From Oasisia sp. SBJ-2009 (lineage: Eukaryota; Annelida; Polychaeta; Sabellida; Siboglinidae): DNA of 64,000 bases. A program made the translations under genes and the position numbers. Shown in pieces: positions 26,701-41,700 of this stretch. Under the pieces are notes generated by a model. That model was not told the origin of the DNA, did no database searches, and saw only the letters and a program-made list of their open reading frames with translations. Within the stretch, counting starts at the first letter, position 1, and every line of letters begins with the position of its first letter. Where the stretch lies: the NCBI GenBank assembly GCA_964017155.1, contig OZ024862.1, positions 38,723,175-38,787,174 on the forward strand, written 5' to 3'.

Positions 26701-29700
26701 TTTGTCTATGGTGGTTGATGGAGACTGCAATAATTTCAGAAAAACCAGTGGACCTGTGATGTACACTGTATTTGGCTTACAATGGTTGATTGAAGAGATT
26801 ACAATAACTTCAGAGAAACTAGTAGATTTGTGATGTATTTGGCTTACAATGGTTGATTGAAGAGATTACAATAACTTCAGAGAAACCGGTGGGCCTGCAA
26901 TGTATTTGGTTTTCAATGGTTGATGAAAGAAATCGCATAACGTCAGAGAGACCAGTGTATCTACGATATGTGTGGATGATGTAAGACCACGCAATAGCCT
27001 CAGAGAAACCAAAAAGGATCTGTCATGTTTGATCTCGGATAGCTGATGGAAGAGAGTGCACTAACTTCAGAGGAACCAGTTGATCTGTCAAGTGTCTGGT
27101 CTACTGTGGTTGATGAAAAAGACTGTGATAACATCAGAGACACCAGTGGGTCTGTGATGTGCCTCGCCTTTCTGTAAACGAAACCGTAACTTTGGCGAAA
27201 CCAATAGATCTGCATTAACGCAGGTAATCTCGCCTGACGCACCGACAACGACCCCGACGATTGGTAATTTCTGATCAGGATTCTTTACCGATCCTACGGC
27301 TGCTCCTGGATATTGCTGATTAGCCGGCAGCAGCTTTGTACCGCGAGAACACGGATGATTACCGGGAGCCGTGTTCGTTCACGCACTCGGGGGGGGGGGG
27401 CTGGCAGCTGCGTCCAACTGTGCTAGACCAATCGTCCAATCGAGACGGACGTCCACGCATCTGCGGTATCAATTTAATTGTGATGTTGATTGTTGGCGAT
27501 GGCAGTATGTGTGTGTAGGCCGTGTGTGATGGGCTGCCCGTGTGTGATGGGCTGTGTGCTGCGTGTGTTGTAGGAAGCAGGCGATGGACGGGCGGGTGTA
27601 CTGCGAGGCCCACCTGCCCAGGTGTGACACGCGGGAGTCTCGCGTCACCGGCTATGACGGCGATGACAAGGTAGGTGTTATGTTAAGTGTACTTTGTTCT
27701 CTCTCTATCTCTCTCTCTTTCGCTCTCTCGCTCGCTCTCTGTCTCTAGCTCGCTCGTTCGTTTGTTCTCTCTCTCTCTCGCCCTCTCTCTCCCTATCCTC
27801 TCCTCTCTCTCACTCTCTCACTCTCTCTTTCTCCCCCGTCTCTCTCTTCTCTCTCTGTCTCTCTCTCCTCTCACTCTCTCTCTCTGCCTCTCTCTGTCTG
27901 TCTCTCTCCCCCCTCTCTCTCTGCCTTTTCTCTCTCCACTCTCTCTCCCCTCTCTCTCCCCCTCTCTCTCCAGTCTCTCTCTCTCCCCCTCTCTCTCCCC
28001 TCTCTCTCTCCCCTCCCTTTCTCTCCACCCCCCTCTCTCTCTCTCACCCACTCTCTCTCTCTCTCTCTCCATCAATGTGATGAGTAGGGTTGCTGTCAAA
28101 CACCCTCCTGGTCAAAAACCTGCCTGGCGTCCCAGTTAAAAACCTTTCTGATCAAACGTCATCTCAGGTAGTAACCCTCCATCCTTATTTGGAAAACAAA
28201 AGTACCCCCGGAGTACTCCCAGTCAAAAACCCTCCCAGATATAAACATCCATGTAAAACCCTTCTGAGCAAACATGTTCCATACCTGTTGTCTAAGACCT
28301 TCCATTTTTAATTGGAAACTTGTCAGAAGTCATCCAACTCAAAAGGCCTCTTAGTAAAAAACATTCTAAGTAAAAAGTCCCCATTTACAGTTGTTAGAAA
28401 AGAACACACACCACCACTCTCTTTCTGATTGTGTAAAACCGACATGTTTGGTGAAACATCCCAGCAAACAAGGACCAGTGATGTCACATGTTCTAAAAGT
28501 GAATTCACAAGTTCAACTTGCTCAATTCACGTGAATTCACAAATTTGGTGGGTTGATATGCGTCTACTGCGAAATCATGAGTTTTTCACGTGATGACACG
28601 TACCACTGAAACCGTACCAGTTCTGACCCAGTACGACTCGTGTCAAACTCATTCAAAACTCGTGACAACAAGCAGAACACATGTATTCACATGAATATAC
28701 ATGAAAAGACGTACTGGTGGAGCAGTACCAATTATGAACCAGTATGGCACATGCCAACTGGTTCAGAAATGGTTCCTTGTTTGATGGGATTAGCAGTGAC
28801 CATTCTGACCTGAGACGGTATTTGACAAGTCATAACACAGATGTCCGTTAGAACGAGAACACTTCATTAGTCGCCATGTCTAGTGCAGACACCACTTCCA
28901 GCTAAACAGCAACCTTAGAGATATTACATGTTAATTCTACCTGTCTGTTGATTGGTTAACGTGCCGCCATCTTAATAATACTCATTTGTCGATCATCTCA
29001 TTTTCGGTCAGTTTTCCAAGTATTTGGTGTGACCTTACGGAATTACTGGTGTGACCTTACGGAACTACTGGTGTGACCTTACGGAACTACTGGTGTGTAG
29101 AATTATAAGTTCAGATAATGTGTGGTCACATCAATATTACGCCTGATGTCTGTCACATCAGCAAACTTTGTTTTTGTAAAAGAACATTTCATACAGTGAT
29201 TTCATTGGTTAACTAACACAAATACACATGCACCAGGACATTTTTTCCAGAGTATTCATAAATTATGTTTGTTGTGAGGTCAACTAGACATTTTTGTGGG
29301 TTTTCATAAAACATCCCCAATTGGTCAGCCAGTGTCCCTCAGAAAATTTGCACATTGTATGATTGATATCCAATTCTTACCCTAAAATAGGTAAGAACCC
29401 TTAACCCATAACACATTTTGAAACAAAAATATTAAAACACATAACAGTAAGTTGTTTTAATTTTATGATGTTTATTAATCTATTGCTACAAAAACTTTGT
29501 TACATGCCCATTTTATGGAATAACAAGCATGTTAGTTTAATACAAGTCTTTTGTCACATGGGTGTTGACCTTAATATGAAATTCACAACGGTCGAGTCTG
29601 TCCTTAGTACGGGTCAAGTCGTCCATTGCGGCTAACAATGATAACATGCTGGGGGGCCATTATTATTAACAAGATCACTATCGACCATCCCATATTTGAC

Positions 29701-32700
29701 CACTTATTTTGTGTCTCTCAAACCCAAATCCACTGATGGGTTTCCCTGTTCCCTGTTGTCTGTGTGCGACATCTGTAGGCCGTGTAGCCACCCTTCCCTC
29801 TGTGGATAATTTCTTTGTCTCTGGATAATCCATTTGTCTCTGTGGATTATCCCTAACTGCCTTTGTTTGCATGGATCATCCCATGGTCCCTGTGCCACCT
29901 TGGATTATCACAGCACCGTTCCTTGGATTATCATAGCATCGTTCCTTGGATTATCATAGCATCGTTCCTGCTCACTGCATCACATACTGGAATGTTTTCA
30001 AAGCTTCTTAAATTTCAAATACATTATTTATTTCACGTTAAACAATCCCATATTCGGGCATATACAATGTGAAAAGTCTCCTTGGAAATAGTGCTAAATT
30101 ACTTGAGTACCCATGTGACCCTATTAGCAGAACTCATTTCCAATACTTTACCAGGATACTTTGGGACTGTCTTAATGGATGGTGAGATGATCCTATTTAT
30201 GGAACTAACCTCCTTCACTTTATTGTTGTGAGAATATTTTGGGGCTGTCTTAGAGTGGCATTCATTGCGAAATGGAAAAATTACCGAAGTGACTGTGAAA
30301 CTAGGTTCAGCTGTTAGCCTGTTACAACCTACAAATGTATGTATTAAAATGAGATAAGTTTTAAAAGTATATATATATATATAAACTATGTAAGAGAAAT
30401 GCTTATAATAAAACCAAAAGGCTATGTAAAATCCTAAAAGTGTTTTGCTAATGTAGACCACACGTGCCAATTAACAATATTTAAACTCTATACAGTATAA
30501 CCAAAATAATTTTCTTTAGACATAGTCATAAAATAAATTTAATTCACTTTGATGTTTCGACTGCTGCCAGAATTCTACATCAGGAATTAACTTATTCTCT
30601 CCAATACGGTTTAGTTTGTTCTTGATATATATCTTATTCTGTCTCCTTCTCCTGTTCACTTAGCACAAGAAATATTTACAGAAATTAAATAGTGTCTGAT
30701 AATTTCACCAAAACCACAATGGGAGAAATAAGCTTTCTTCTAGTGGATGATTTAATTTTCCGTACAATTATTTTGAAACGAGACAAGCAAAAGCCTAATT
30801 GAAAGCACTTTTGAAATGTAAGCTCAGATTCACCAGCCATGGCGACGCTCTAGCGTATTCTCTTATATTCTCCGACGCACGAAACAAATAGTCAGACTAT
30901 TAGCAGTTTTTTCAGATAATCCGTCCAACTTAACGTCTGAATGCTGCCGATTTGGCTGGGCGGAATGATTAGAAAACTTTTTTATTACTTGACATTCTTG
31001 ATTGAGAACATTGATTTGCTGGTACAAAGGTCAGAGCGGCTGCTGTCGGTTTATTTCATCGAGGGAAACCTAGTTCGAGGATCTAGCGTTTCACTTACCA
31101 ATCTGCAGTGCACATTGTCTGTGTATCTTCTCACGGGGGGCGTATTTCTGGACAGTGGTGATTGCAGATTTATAATAATTAAATTCTCACGTTCGCAAAC
31201 GTATGCATTACTTGTGAAGCACTGCAGTGGTTTAGTGCACACCAGTCACATGACCTGGGGATCATCTCATGGGATCATTTCACTAAGATGAAGCGCTCCT
31301 AAGAAATAAAAACATTATTAAACATAATCCATTGCTAAAGTTAAGAAGTTTTTTTTTTAATGTGACAAATTATGCGCTTATCACCAAGGACACTATTTTT
31401 TGTGAGACACCGGCAAAATTTACACATCCCAGTGGTTTTCAGTATACAAGATCATTTGAATTGTTTTAAAGAGCAACGTCAGTTTGTGAGTCAGTGCTTA
31501 GTGATAAGTTTGTGCATAGTGAAAGAAAAGGGATACAGTGAAATAGGAGTCTGGTGGCTGTCTCAATTACTTGAAAAAAATTATACGACTTAAGACTCAG
31601 AATAAAATAAAACAAAACCGTGTTTTGTCTCAAGTAGTTGCATCTTCCTATGATATGAAATTTTCAAACTTATTGAAAGCGTGGCTGTTTTGAATGAGCC
31701 ACTAACTGTGTATAAGCATAATCTTAAATAAATCCTCTGTGCAAAATCGCAGTCACAGTGTGCTGAGTGATTATCCAGATCTGAAGGAAGCTGGAAGTGT
31801 GGCTTAGAAGTGATTCTCTCGGCTGTAGATCTTATCTTTTCCAGGTTGTGCTTATACCAGGGAAAGCTAAATATCCTTCACAGAGGAAAAATATGCATCC
31901 TTTTTGTGGATTCACTGTCTGACATACATGGGAAGTATCTTTAAAGTAGGATTAATGAAATCCCCACAATTGTATGTCGTATCTGAGTACTTCACCCACG
32001 CATAAACATCAATATAGGGATTATACGGGGGACGAAAATTCCTCAAGGTCATTTACGATAAGCCGAGAATTAAGCACACGGCCGCACACGAGACCGCGGA
32101 CCCTATGGAATGATCCCACGAAATCTCCCGACATTCATATGGTGCGGAACCAAGATGGGAGATAGATTGGAGCATGCTCCGTGTACACTCTGCAGGATTA
32201 ATGCTTCCTACTTAACATCTGCCCACAATCCATCAGGATATGTGGCCGAACACATCGATGGCATTGTCACAGATGTTGCAGTTAACATCGACATTCATGG
32301 ATCAGATCGGCAGCGATATTGTTATTTGCTGAGCTCACACAGCAATGCGTATCCTCATGCGCAGTTGTAATCTTGCCTCGGCACTTCCAATGGTCTCGTG
32401 GTAATAATGCAAGGATATAACATTGACTGAGGCCACAGCATCATTTGTGACATTTGTAGCTGTCCCTGGCTTCTGGATTCTTCTAGTGATGGTCAGACTT
32501 TGAGGATGACTTCACTGGAATATTGCAGTTGTTTTGCGGACAATTTTTGACTCTGCCTTATATGGAAAAATAACACCTATTTTAGCTGGGTTCTGGTAAA
32601 TTTGTGGATGTGATGAATTATGATGTAATTTTGGTTCTGGCAGAAACTGACATGCGTGATAAGTTTGGTTTGGATTCTCAGAATCGAAATCTGGAAGTTG

Positions 32701-35700
32701 TGGATTGTGATTCGTTCATGCCAAACTGATGTGTGTGTGTGTGCCACTGAATCGGGTGATTAATAATCTCCCCTATTTCTTGCAAGAGATCGGAGGAACC
32801 TACGGTCTTTTCGGTGTCCATATACCCTATGTCCTTTCTGTAAATCTACCTAAATTTGAAAATATCCAGATACGACGTGATTCCATTTCCTACAATCACT
32901 CTCCCTCAAGACTCCAGTGCAAACCTCATGGGTCTTTGTGCAATATTTGACGCCTCAGAGTCTGCTATGGCTCTCATGTGGAAGCCGCTGATAAATGACT
33001 ATTCGCTTGTCTTTTTAGGGTCACCACGAGTTGTTTGCGATGCTTGAGAAGGTACAAGGAAGTCGTATAAACGATCAGCGATGTGCCATGCCAGGACACC
33101 AGGTGGGCACAATTACCCATCATGCATCATCTTATATGTGAAATTAAGTGAAAATATTTTCTGGCCTAGCTTATGAAAATTCTATATTGTGTGTGCGTGT
33201 GCGTGTGCGTGTGCGTGTGCGTGTGCGTGTGTACATACAAACATTGTGGACTGTTTTGGATATGGGAAAATATACTATTAAATTTTAATATTTTATAGAG
33301 TTTAGCATATCTGTAACAATACAAATACAGTCAGTAATTATGGTAGCTCAATTTTAATGCTAAAATAAAAAACTTAAATAAATTACATGACAAATAAAAA
33401 AATGAAAACATTGCAAGGGCATCAGTGGCATTATGTCCACTTCAAATATGCCACTATATTGCCACTTTTGCAAGGGGGTCAGTGCCATTATGTCCACTTC
33501 AAATATGCCACTATATTGCCACTTTTTACTTATGATAATTGAATGTGAACCCTGAAGTATACTTTCACTTTCAGTTTGTATTAGCAGTGACTGTACTGTG
33601 TGTTCTTGTAGGTTGTGGGGTGTCGCAAGGACAACAACAGAGAGAAGAATCGCCTGAAGGAAGTGAGTCAAGAACCTCCCTACCTTGGTTCTTACACACG
33701 GATATATCACAGTCTGTTAAACATTTAATTATTGATCACGTAGACATTGGTCGGCTGACGCGTGCCATGTCAAAATAGACGTCCATCGATCAGTGGTTAA
33801 TTAATCAAAACTTTGCATGTTTGTTGTGGGTGGCGCGTCAATCATCTTGCTACGGTTGACGGAGAATTAAATTCTGCCCACGGGGAAATGTGTGTACGTA
33901 GGCAATTTGTTGTGTGCACTTTGTAAGCTGTATGTACAGTGCTGTAGTAGAATTATAATTTGCCTTAGATATTTCTATAAATGTTAAATATTTAATAGTT
34001 TACAGATGTGTAATGACTTGTAAAACAATGGAGGAACAAACCAATAGCAGCAGTTGCCATCATTACAGTATTACAGTATTTTACAATTACAATATTTTAT
34101 TGGTATCTATTTTGCATAATACCAATATGCATGCATGCACGTTTTATTTTTTATTTCATGTATTTCAGTACATCTGGATTGGTATTTTATATATTTATGG
34201 CACTTAAAAAATTACCCAATGTTACCACTGTACTTTTAACATACTTCTATAATCGTTTAATTTTTATTTTGCTCTGACTGATTATGTCATTGAACGCAGC
34301 AAATAAACTAATTTTAAAAACTCCAGAAATGCTAATGTTAATATAACTCCAATCATGGTAATTTGAGTGAAACTCCGGTGAACATAATTTTATTATAACT
34401 CCAGTGTTCACAATTTTAGTATAACTTCCACAGTAATATGGAATGAACCGAAATGTGAAATTTAAGTCAAAATAACTACCATTGTGTTTTTTCTCAAGTG
34501 CGTTATGAGTCGGTAGATCAGTACCATTGATCCTGAGAAGTGAACGAATGTTAGAAAAAAGAGACGGGCCAAAACTTTACATTTTCATATTTATTTACAC
34601 CTGTTGGTGTAACTTATAGCAGCAGAAAATAACACATAATATCACATGTAAGTTACATTTTCCGTCCGTTCAGATTCTTCTCGCATCTGCCGGGCCGTAT
34701 CCCACAGTGGTGCTGCCACCTGGCGGTGATTACTGGGTCGACCATCCGGCAAACCTGTCTACTGGCAGTCCGACAGTGCCGATGAGTCAGAGGTCACGTG
34801 ACATGTCATGTGACGTGGATGAGTATGAGCTGGAATATGACGAGACCGCCCATCTGTATCGGGAGCACTTTCTAGGGAAGGTATGATACTGTATCATACC
34901 TTTTTTAATAATGATAATAACTGATAATTTTTTAATATCCGAACATGTTTAATATGTACTATTTATCAACTATTTGTTAATTTTTTTTTATTGTAATATA
35001 ATTAACTTTTATTTATTTTTAATATCTACTATTTTTAATATCTGTTATTTATCAACTATTTTATTATTATAATTTTAAATAGTAATATAATTAACTATTA
35101 TTTATCAGTACGTGTATTAGTATTTTAGTATTATTAATATTATTTATTTATATTGAACACATTTTTACTGATCTATTTATTTTACAACTACGTCTCTATT
35201 TTTAATTTTTAGGTAATCTGTAGATTCATGTAAAGTGTAATGTGCCTCTGAATGGTTTTATTGCTAGAGATATGGCGTAGACAAATACTGTTATTTATTA
35301 TTATATATTATCCATGACAGCTTTAATATTATACTTCCTAAAAGACACAGTACACTGTACTGTCTTCGGCACAAATTTAAATGATCCAATAAACCTTGAA
35401 TTTTTATGACATAGTCATCGTTTGTTTGTGTTGCCTGACAAAACTTTGTGAACCAAATTATTCAGTAGAAAATGTTATATAAATTAATGTAATTAGATTA
35501 ATCAAAAAAATATTGACGACCGTTATGTTTTAATCCTGTGATTGAAGTAATTCGGTTCTTTTATTCACACAGGAACATTTCAATTTTTACGCATTTGATG
35601 AGACGCACGGTCCACTGATAATGTCGGTCAAGTCTGAGGCACTGGGGGAAGAGGAACACACTCGCATCATGCTCAGGTGGGTCAGCAGTCGGTCAGCTGG

Positions 35701-38700
35701 TCAGTCGGTCAGACAGTCAGACAGACATTCCGAGGGTCAGTCCATCAGTCAGACATTCAGACAAACAGTCAGACAGTTAGTCAGGGCAGATAGTCAGACA
35801 TTCAGACAGTCAAATATTCAGACAGTCAGTCCTCCAGTCCTCCAGTCGCGTGGGTGAGTGGGCGGGTGGGCGGGTCGGCGGGCGGGCGGGCGGGCGGGCG
35901 GGCGGGCAGGGGGGTGGGCCGGTGGGTGGGCGGGGGGCAGGCAGTACTGCAATCTACATTTAATTAAGCTAGCTTATGTATATTTGCACGTACAGTATAC
36001 AGATACATACATGCATGTATGTATGTACGTAGTATGCGGGGGGGGGGGGGTATGCTAACGTAACCCCTCCTAGGTGGAATTAACCAATCAGATGAGAAGT
36101 AACAACTACAAGCCCAAACACCCCTGGGAGGACCCAACAGACACCCACATGCAACAAGACCCCCAAATATATTACCTCGAAACAGTAGGATCTTGAAATA
36201 CATCACAGATAACAACACCATGTGCAGCTTTCCTCATAACTAAAAAATTATGGTCCCGCATTTATTTTCTCCATGAAACTGGCAAGTTGAGTTATTTTAA
36301 GTGTTCTTTATTTTCAAGAAACAAATATTGATAGTGAACGGGCAAGTATTGTTATGATTAATATTGGATGGATGGATTGATTTAATATAAAATGTAAAAC
36401 ATTGTACAGATATACATAAGATATAAATACAAAGAACATTAAATAAAAGGATGACACAAAAAAGTGCAAGCAGTTATTTCCATTGTGCTCGCAAGTTAAT
36501 GACAGTAATTAGTCGAACAGCTGACGTAGATTATCCTTGCATGTTTCAAACAAGTGATATTGTTGTGGCATAAAAAGCAGACCAGTGGGCTGCTCCTTAC
36601 CATTACCGAGGCCGTGGAATGCCACAGCAGTTGAACGCATTACCGACGCAGGCCACTAAATTACCCATCAAGCGGCGAAAGCATCCCGCATCATTCTTCT
36701 GGCGCTGTGGCTTTTGTGAGATTTACCGCGCATGTAGGCCGGAATATCGCCCGATTCACTCTCTCGTCATGTGTGACCTTTGCCGGCCTTTCGTGGTTTG
36801 GCGGCCGCCGTGCTATACATCCAAGTTAGCGTCGACTCGTGGCTTCTTGATATTCACGCGGCATGTTTGTCTGACATGCGGCCGGAGGGGTGTCGTTTGA
36901 TAGTGTCACTGATGAAACGTGGTGGCGGAGACTGGCGACGCGACGCCGCCAGACATGGAAATGTATGACACGCGTCCTCGACATCATGCTGTCGTTTAAG
37001 CATACCCGGAAGGGGGCCAAATACGCAGTCGAAATGTAACCACTGTTTACCTCATTTGCGGTGTCTGTTGGGTATTTTATTCTTGTGTAGAGTAATGACT
37101 TGGTAGTCCCATATATATGTCCTTTATCAGTCCTGTGTTTTGGCAGCCAATTTCTGCATTCTAAAAGCTTGTGATACATTGAGAGATTTCCTTGTCCAAA
37201 AGATGTACATTTGGATTCAGTATACATCAGACAATTCTGTGAACACCTTGCAGTTGTGATGAAGACATGTTTCTTTCCATTCCGTGTATTCTTCTCTTGT
37301 TTGTTTCTACTACCAACCATTTTATTATGATCAGGATGGGTCACTCAACATAGCATTCAGATTCAGAGATTATTTTAAAAGACACATGATAAATTTTACT
37401 TACTTAATGCATGAGTTCTGCTACTTGAGCTATCTGTTGAACTTTCTTGACTTGTAGACTTTTACTAATCAGTTGTCCCAAACTGTATTGAAACTATTTT
37501 CATATTTGAATTAACAGTCACAAATTCACTTTGCTGAAAAAACTACATACAATGTGAGCCGTAATTCAATTTAATCAAAACCACGCGGTGTGACATTTCA
37601 AGAATGTCCATCTTGAAATGTCACACAGCAATATTATTGTACTTTTACGAACAGATACCAATATAATATTAAAAAATATACAAAATCTCATCACCATTTA
37701 CCAATGTGAGATCACATGTTATGGAAGATATTGATTCTGGGGGTGGGAAACGATTGATTATTTTGTTGGAGGCATTGTCGACGCCCACACAGGAACGGAC
37801 ATTACGAACACTGAACACCGAACACCGGCCATTTCTGTGACGCCATTATCAGCAATAAAAGATAAATGTCACAGGACGATGAAAATGGCAGTGGCCCACG
37901 TTTTTCCCAGGCATCAGGTGGGATGGATAAGACGGATGGCAGGCAGTGTCTCTTCCCACAGAGGAGACAGCCAACAGGCTTTCTGCAGGGCTATGGAATA
38001 CCGGGAATCCAGACAAGCCCACGGATGTCAGCTAGGCACCTTTGTGGTTATACACATGGAATATTGTCTTGATTTCTGCGACATCTGTGTGGTTGTGGTG
38101 TTTTTTTGCGGTAGTCATCAAGACAGTTGGTCTGTTTGGTGATCATATCTTCTTGTGGGCCATAGTACAGTGCGGGCCACATCACTTGGTCTTCGTGAAA
38201 ATTTTCATCAAGTTGGCAGTATATTATTCCAAACAAATTCATAATTACGCAACTAGCAATGTTCTACTTACTTCTATGTTTCAACCACCATCGGCGGCCT
38301 TCTTCAGGAACTGAATGTTCAGTGGTCACTGCTCGCTAGATGGCGTGGCGAGCAGACTGTCCTACACATGACTTAAGTCTGTAGCGCCCCTCGTCTCTGT
38401 TCATAGTTGGTTCCGTCTTCCTAATCCAGATGGCTTCTTTTATCCAAGGCGCACACCTGTTCATCTCTTTATCCACCACTTTCGCTCCCTCCCAGTCTAT
38501 CACACAGTTGATCTGTTCTGTGTTTGTCATTGTTATCCTTTTTAGTAGTTATCTCAATACTGCGTTGTATTTTAATGGGATGATGTCTGGTTGGTGGTTT
38601 GGTTTACAGCTACTGTGCCAGAACATGGTAACAAGGAATGTCTAAGGGTATCGTGGGTAATTCAGCTCTCGTCAGTATATACAGTACTGCCAGTAGAACT

Positions 38701-41700
38701 TGTTTTGAAACTGGGTGTTTTGTTTACTAATTGAATATGTTGCAAATGGAAACTTTCAAATTACGAATATCGTTACAAGCTTAAACTCACCATAATTTGG
38801 CAGACATACTTTCAAGATATGTGTTTGTGGTGAGAACATAATACTAAATAAAAAAATTAACACCTGGGAGCAGAGACCCTCATTTTAAGTATGACCATCA
38901 TTTTATATTCTGACGCAAATCAATGAAGTAGTTGAGTTGGGGTGGGTGATTTATGTGTAAGCGCTTCTTTCAAGTGGCACTATTTCTTTCAGGCGAGCTG
39001 CTATTTTTACCTCCACGTACACAAGGGAGAAGATGCTTAGCGAGAATCACACGCACGTCCATGACATTTGGTGGAAATGGGATTGCTGGAGAAGCACGTG
39101 TCCTCATGGGGTGTCCGTGTCATTTCTGTCGCGACTTTGTCAAAACCTAACTGGCGTTCTTGTCGCCAGATTACTGCGTGCGGAATCACCTAATTAAGAA
39201 CCGGTCTGGATAGGTCACTGAATGGAGCCGGGGTATGGCCTTTGTCATTCGCTGGTGTTTAATTAGGGACCCAGGGAAGTGAGATGGACACGTCGTCCCC
39301 CGGGAGATCACTGGCATTTGTGTGGTCAGTGAGAAGGTCAAGACCTGATGAGGGCATTCGACTGTGTCCTAAGTTAGAATAGGGCAGGGTTGATGGTCAG
39401 AGAGTGTGGTGATGATAAAATGCATAGTTCAGAATTAAAAGAAAACAGGCAAACACGTGTGCACGTGAATACTAGCATACGTGAACATGTTTCAATAGGA
39501 ATGTCACTGAAAGAGAACGAGTTTTTCAGCAGAATTACTTATTAAATAATTTAATGTGAAGTCACACTACCATCAAGCAACATATGCGAGTAGGTTTTAA
39601 TTAAAACTAACAATAATGAATTGTTAATAATAAATGGTAGTGCTGTATGTTAATCAAGAATTAATTATATCTCGTTTATGAGAAAGATCTGCATAGTGGT
39701 GCAGGGGCCAGAGTTTCAGACTCTCCACTAAGAGAACCAAGGCTCGAATCATGTGCGGCCATGTCAAACTTTGGGCCAGTGTCTTCATTCTACATTGCTC
39801 CAGTTCACTCAGCTGTGTAAATGAATACCTGGCCGTAGACAGTGGTGCATATTTACTAGTCTCTGCACATTAATTGGAGCATAGCTGAATGCTTCCCAGT
39901 AAAGTAGAGATGGTGTTTGATTGAGCAGTCCTGAGGATTGGATACTGCTCTGTATAAGAATTCACCTTTATCTTAATATCCGGTAACCAGCTATGCAGTC
40001 ATGTTGATAGATTGATAAATGGTTTTTTCATTCTTTTTCTTTGCGTTTCTCCCATATACTGGACGGGGCCCTTTGCAGGGGCATTTAAAGTCCAACGATA
40101 ATTTGTGAGTCCACTACAGGTTACATATTTACCCCCTGTGTGGGGTCTTTTACTTCCCCTGGGATAGACACCAGATAGAAGGGACCACCGGTTTTTAGTG
40201 TCTCTTCCGAAAGACACAGGCAAATGTGAGGTGAACGAAATTGGCTAAGTTTCGAAACGGCGGTAGGTGGGATTGAACCACTGTCCCCTCGATTGACAGT
40301 CCAGTGCTCTACTGCGTGACCCCTCGATTGACAGTCCAGTGCTCTACTGCGCGACCAATTATTTATTTTGATGTTGTTTCTTTCAGGAAAAGAAGTGGTA
40401 CCCTCCATGACCTTGTGCCCTCAAGCACCCTCGGACCTAACCCTCATCCCAGCAAGATTGCAAAAGTAAGTCTAATGCCACCCACAAGTTCACTAAAAAT
40501 AACTTTTCTTGGTGTGGTAAAGGGTAATCGTTGGGTCTAAGGGGTGATCATAAAGTCCATAAAATATGTTAATAATTATATGTGGTGGTTTGGTCATTAA
40601 CAGGGATTGTAAGGAAAATAGATTGTGACTGTAATAATACTTGAAAGAGAATAAAAAGTAAAATGAGTTCCTTTAAATTTTTGAACATGTGAAGCTACTG
40701 TTAAACATTTTCATATTTATGTACTTTCTAAAACATTTCTAAAATGTTGCTCACATGATAAAATTGTTATGAGATTGTTGACGTGACAGCTAAAGCCTAA
40801 ATGTATTATCATTTTATTTGTCTATGTCACCGATTTTATCGTTACAGAAATATGTTTTGTATTACTAGTAAATGTGCATCATTCAAACATCATGTAAGCA
40901 TCTGTCTACCAAAATTTGTGATCTTGCATCTCAATTTTATCATCTTTGAAATGACCACAGATCCTATGGATGTGTCATGTCCATCTAGAGAATGTCGTGG
41001 TGTAAGAATGTTTATGTTACAATCTACATATCCTCTCTTCTTTATGGTTTAACATCTAGTTGCCACAATGACCTTTCATAAAATTAGGTAATCGCTAGGT
41101 AATCGCTTATACATTTTACATTTGAAGCTACCAGATTGTTATTCATTGTTTGGTACCTGGGTTCATAGAAGTATTTACAGCAGGATGCCTGTCATTGTAT
41201 GTGTGTATAATGTACAGATTGATTCCCTCATCCTATAAATGACAATATATTGCTGTCTACCAGTACAACAGGTTTGATCGAAGACAACCGTAGCATTCTG
41301 TCTTGACCCTGCATGAAGCCACAGTGGCTGATTAATGTTTTCCATAATATTTGCATCTGTTTAATGTCGACGTGGATGAAAAATCAATATGAATTTTCAT
41401 GAGGTAGATTTTATTTCAAGGCTGACATTTGTGTGTTTTTGTAGGTTTTGTGTGAAGATGTGTCGGCTGAACGATTTCATCCAGTGCTTTTTCCAAAGGT
41501 GAGGTTTTTCTTATCACGTGGAACTATTTTCACAAAGCTGAATAAATCTAGGTTACTTTTTCTATGCACATAAATCACACGATATGACAGAATGACATGC
41601 TTTCTTAAAATGTCTCATTGGCTTAATTGATAACGGTTTCTATTTTATGTGTCATGCATTGTAACATATATTATGAAAGTCCATGTGTACATTTTGTGGC

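Noticed and set aside
36826..37344. 172-codon - strand open frame in intron 6
   Set aside because: The longest non-repeat frame outside the two genes, but it shows no domain or conserved motif, overlaps a CpG-richer patch that favours chance frames, and has no clear transcript signals.
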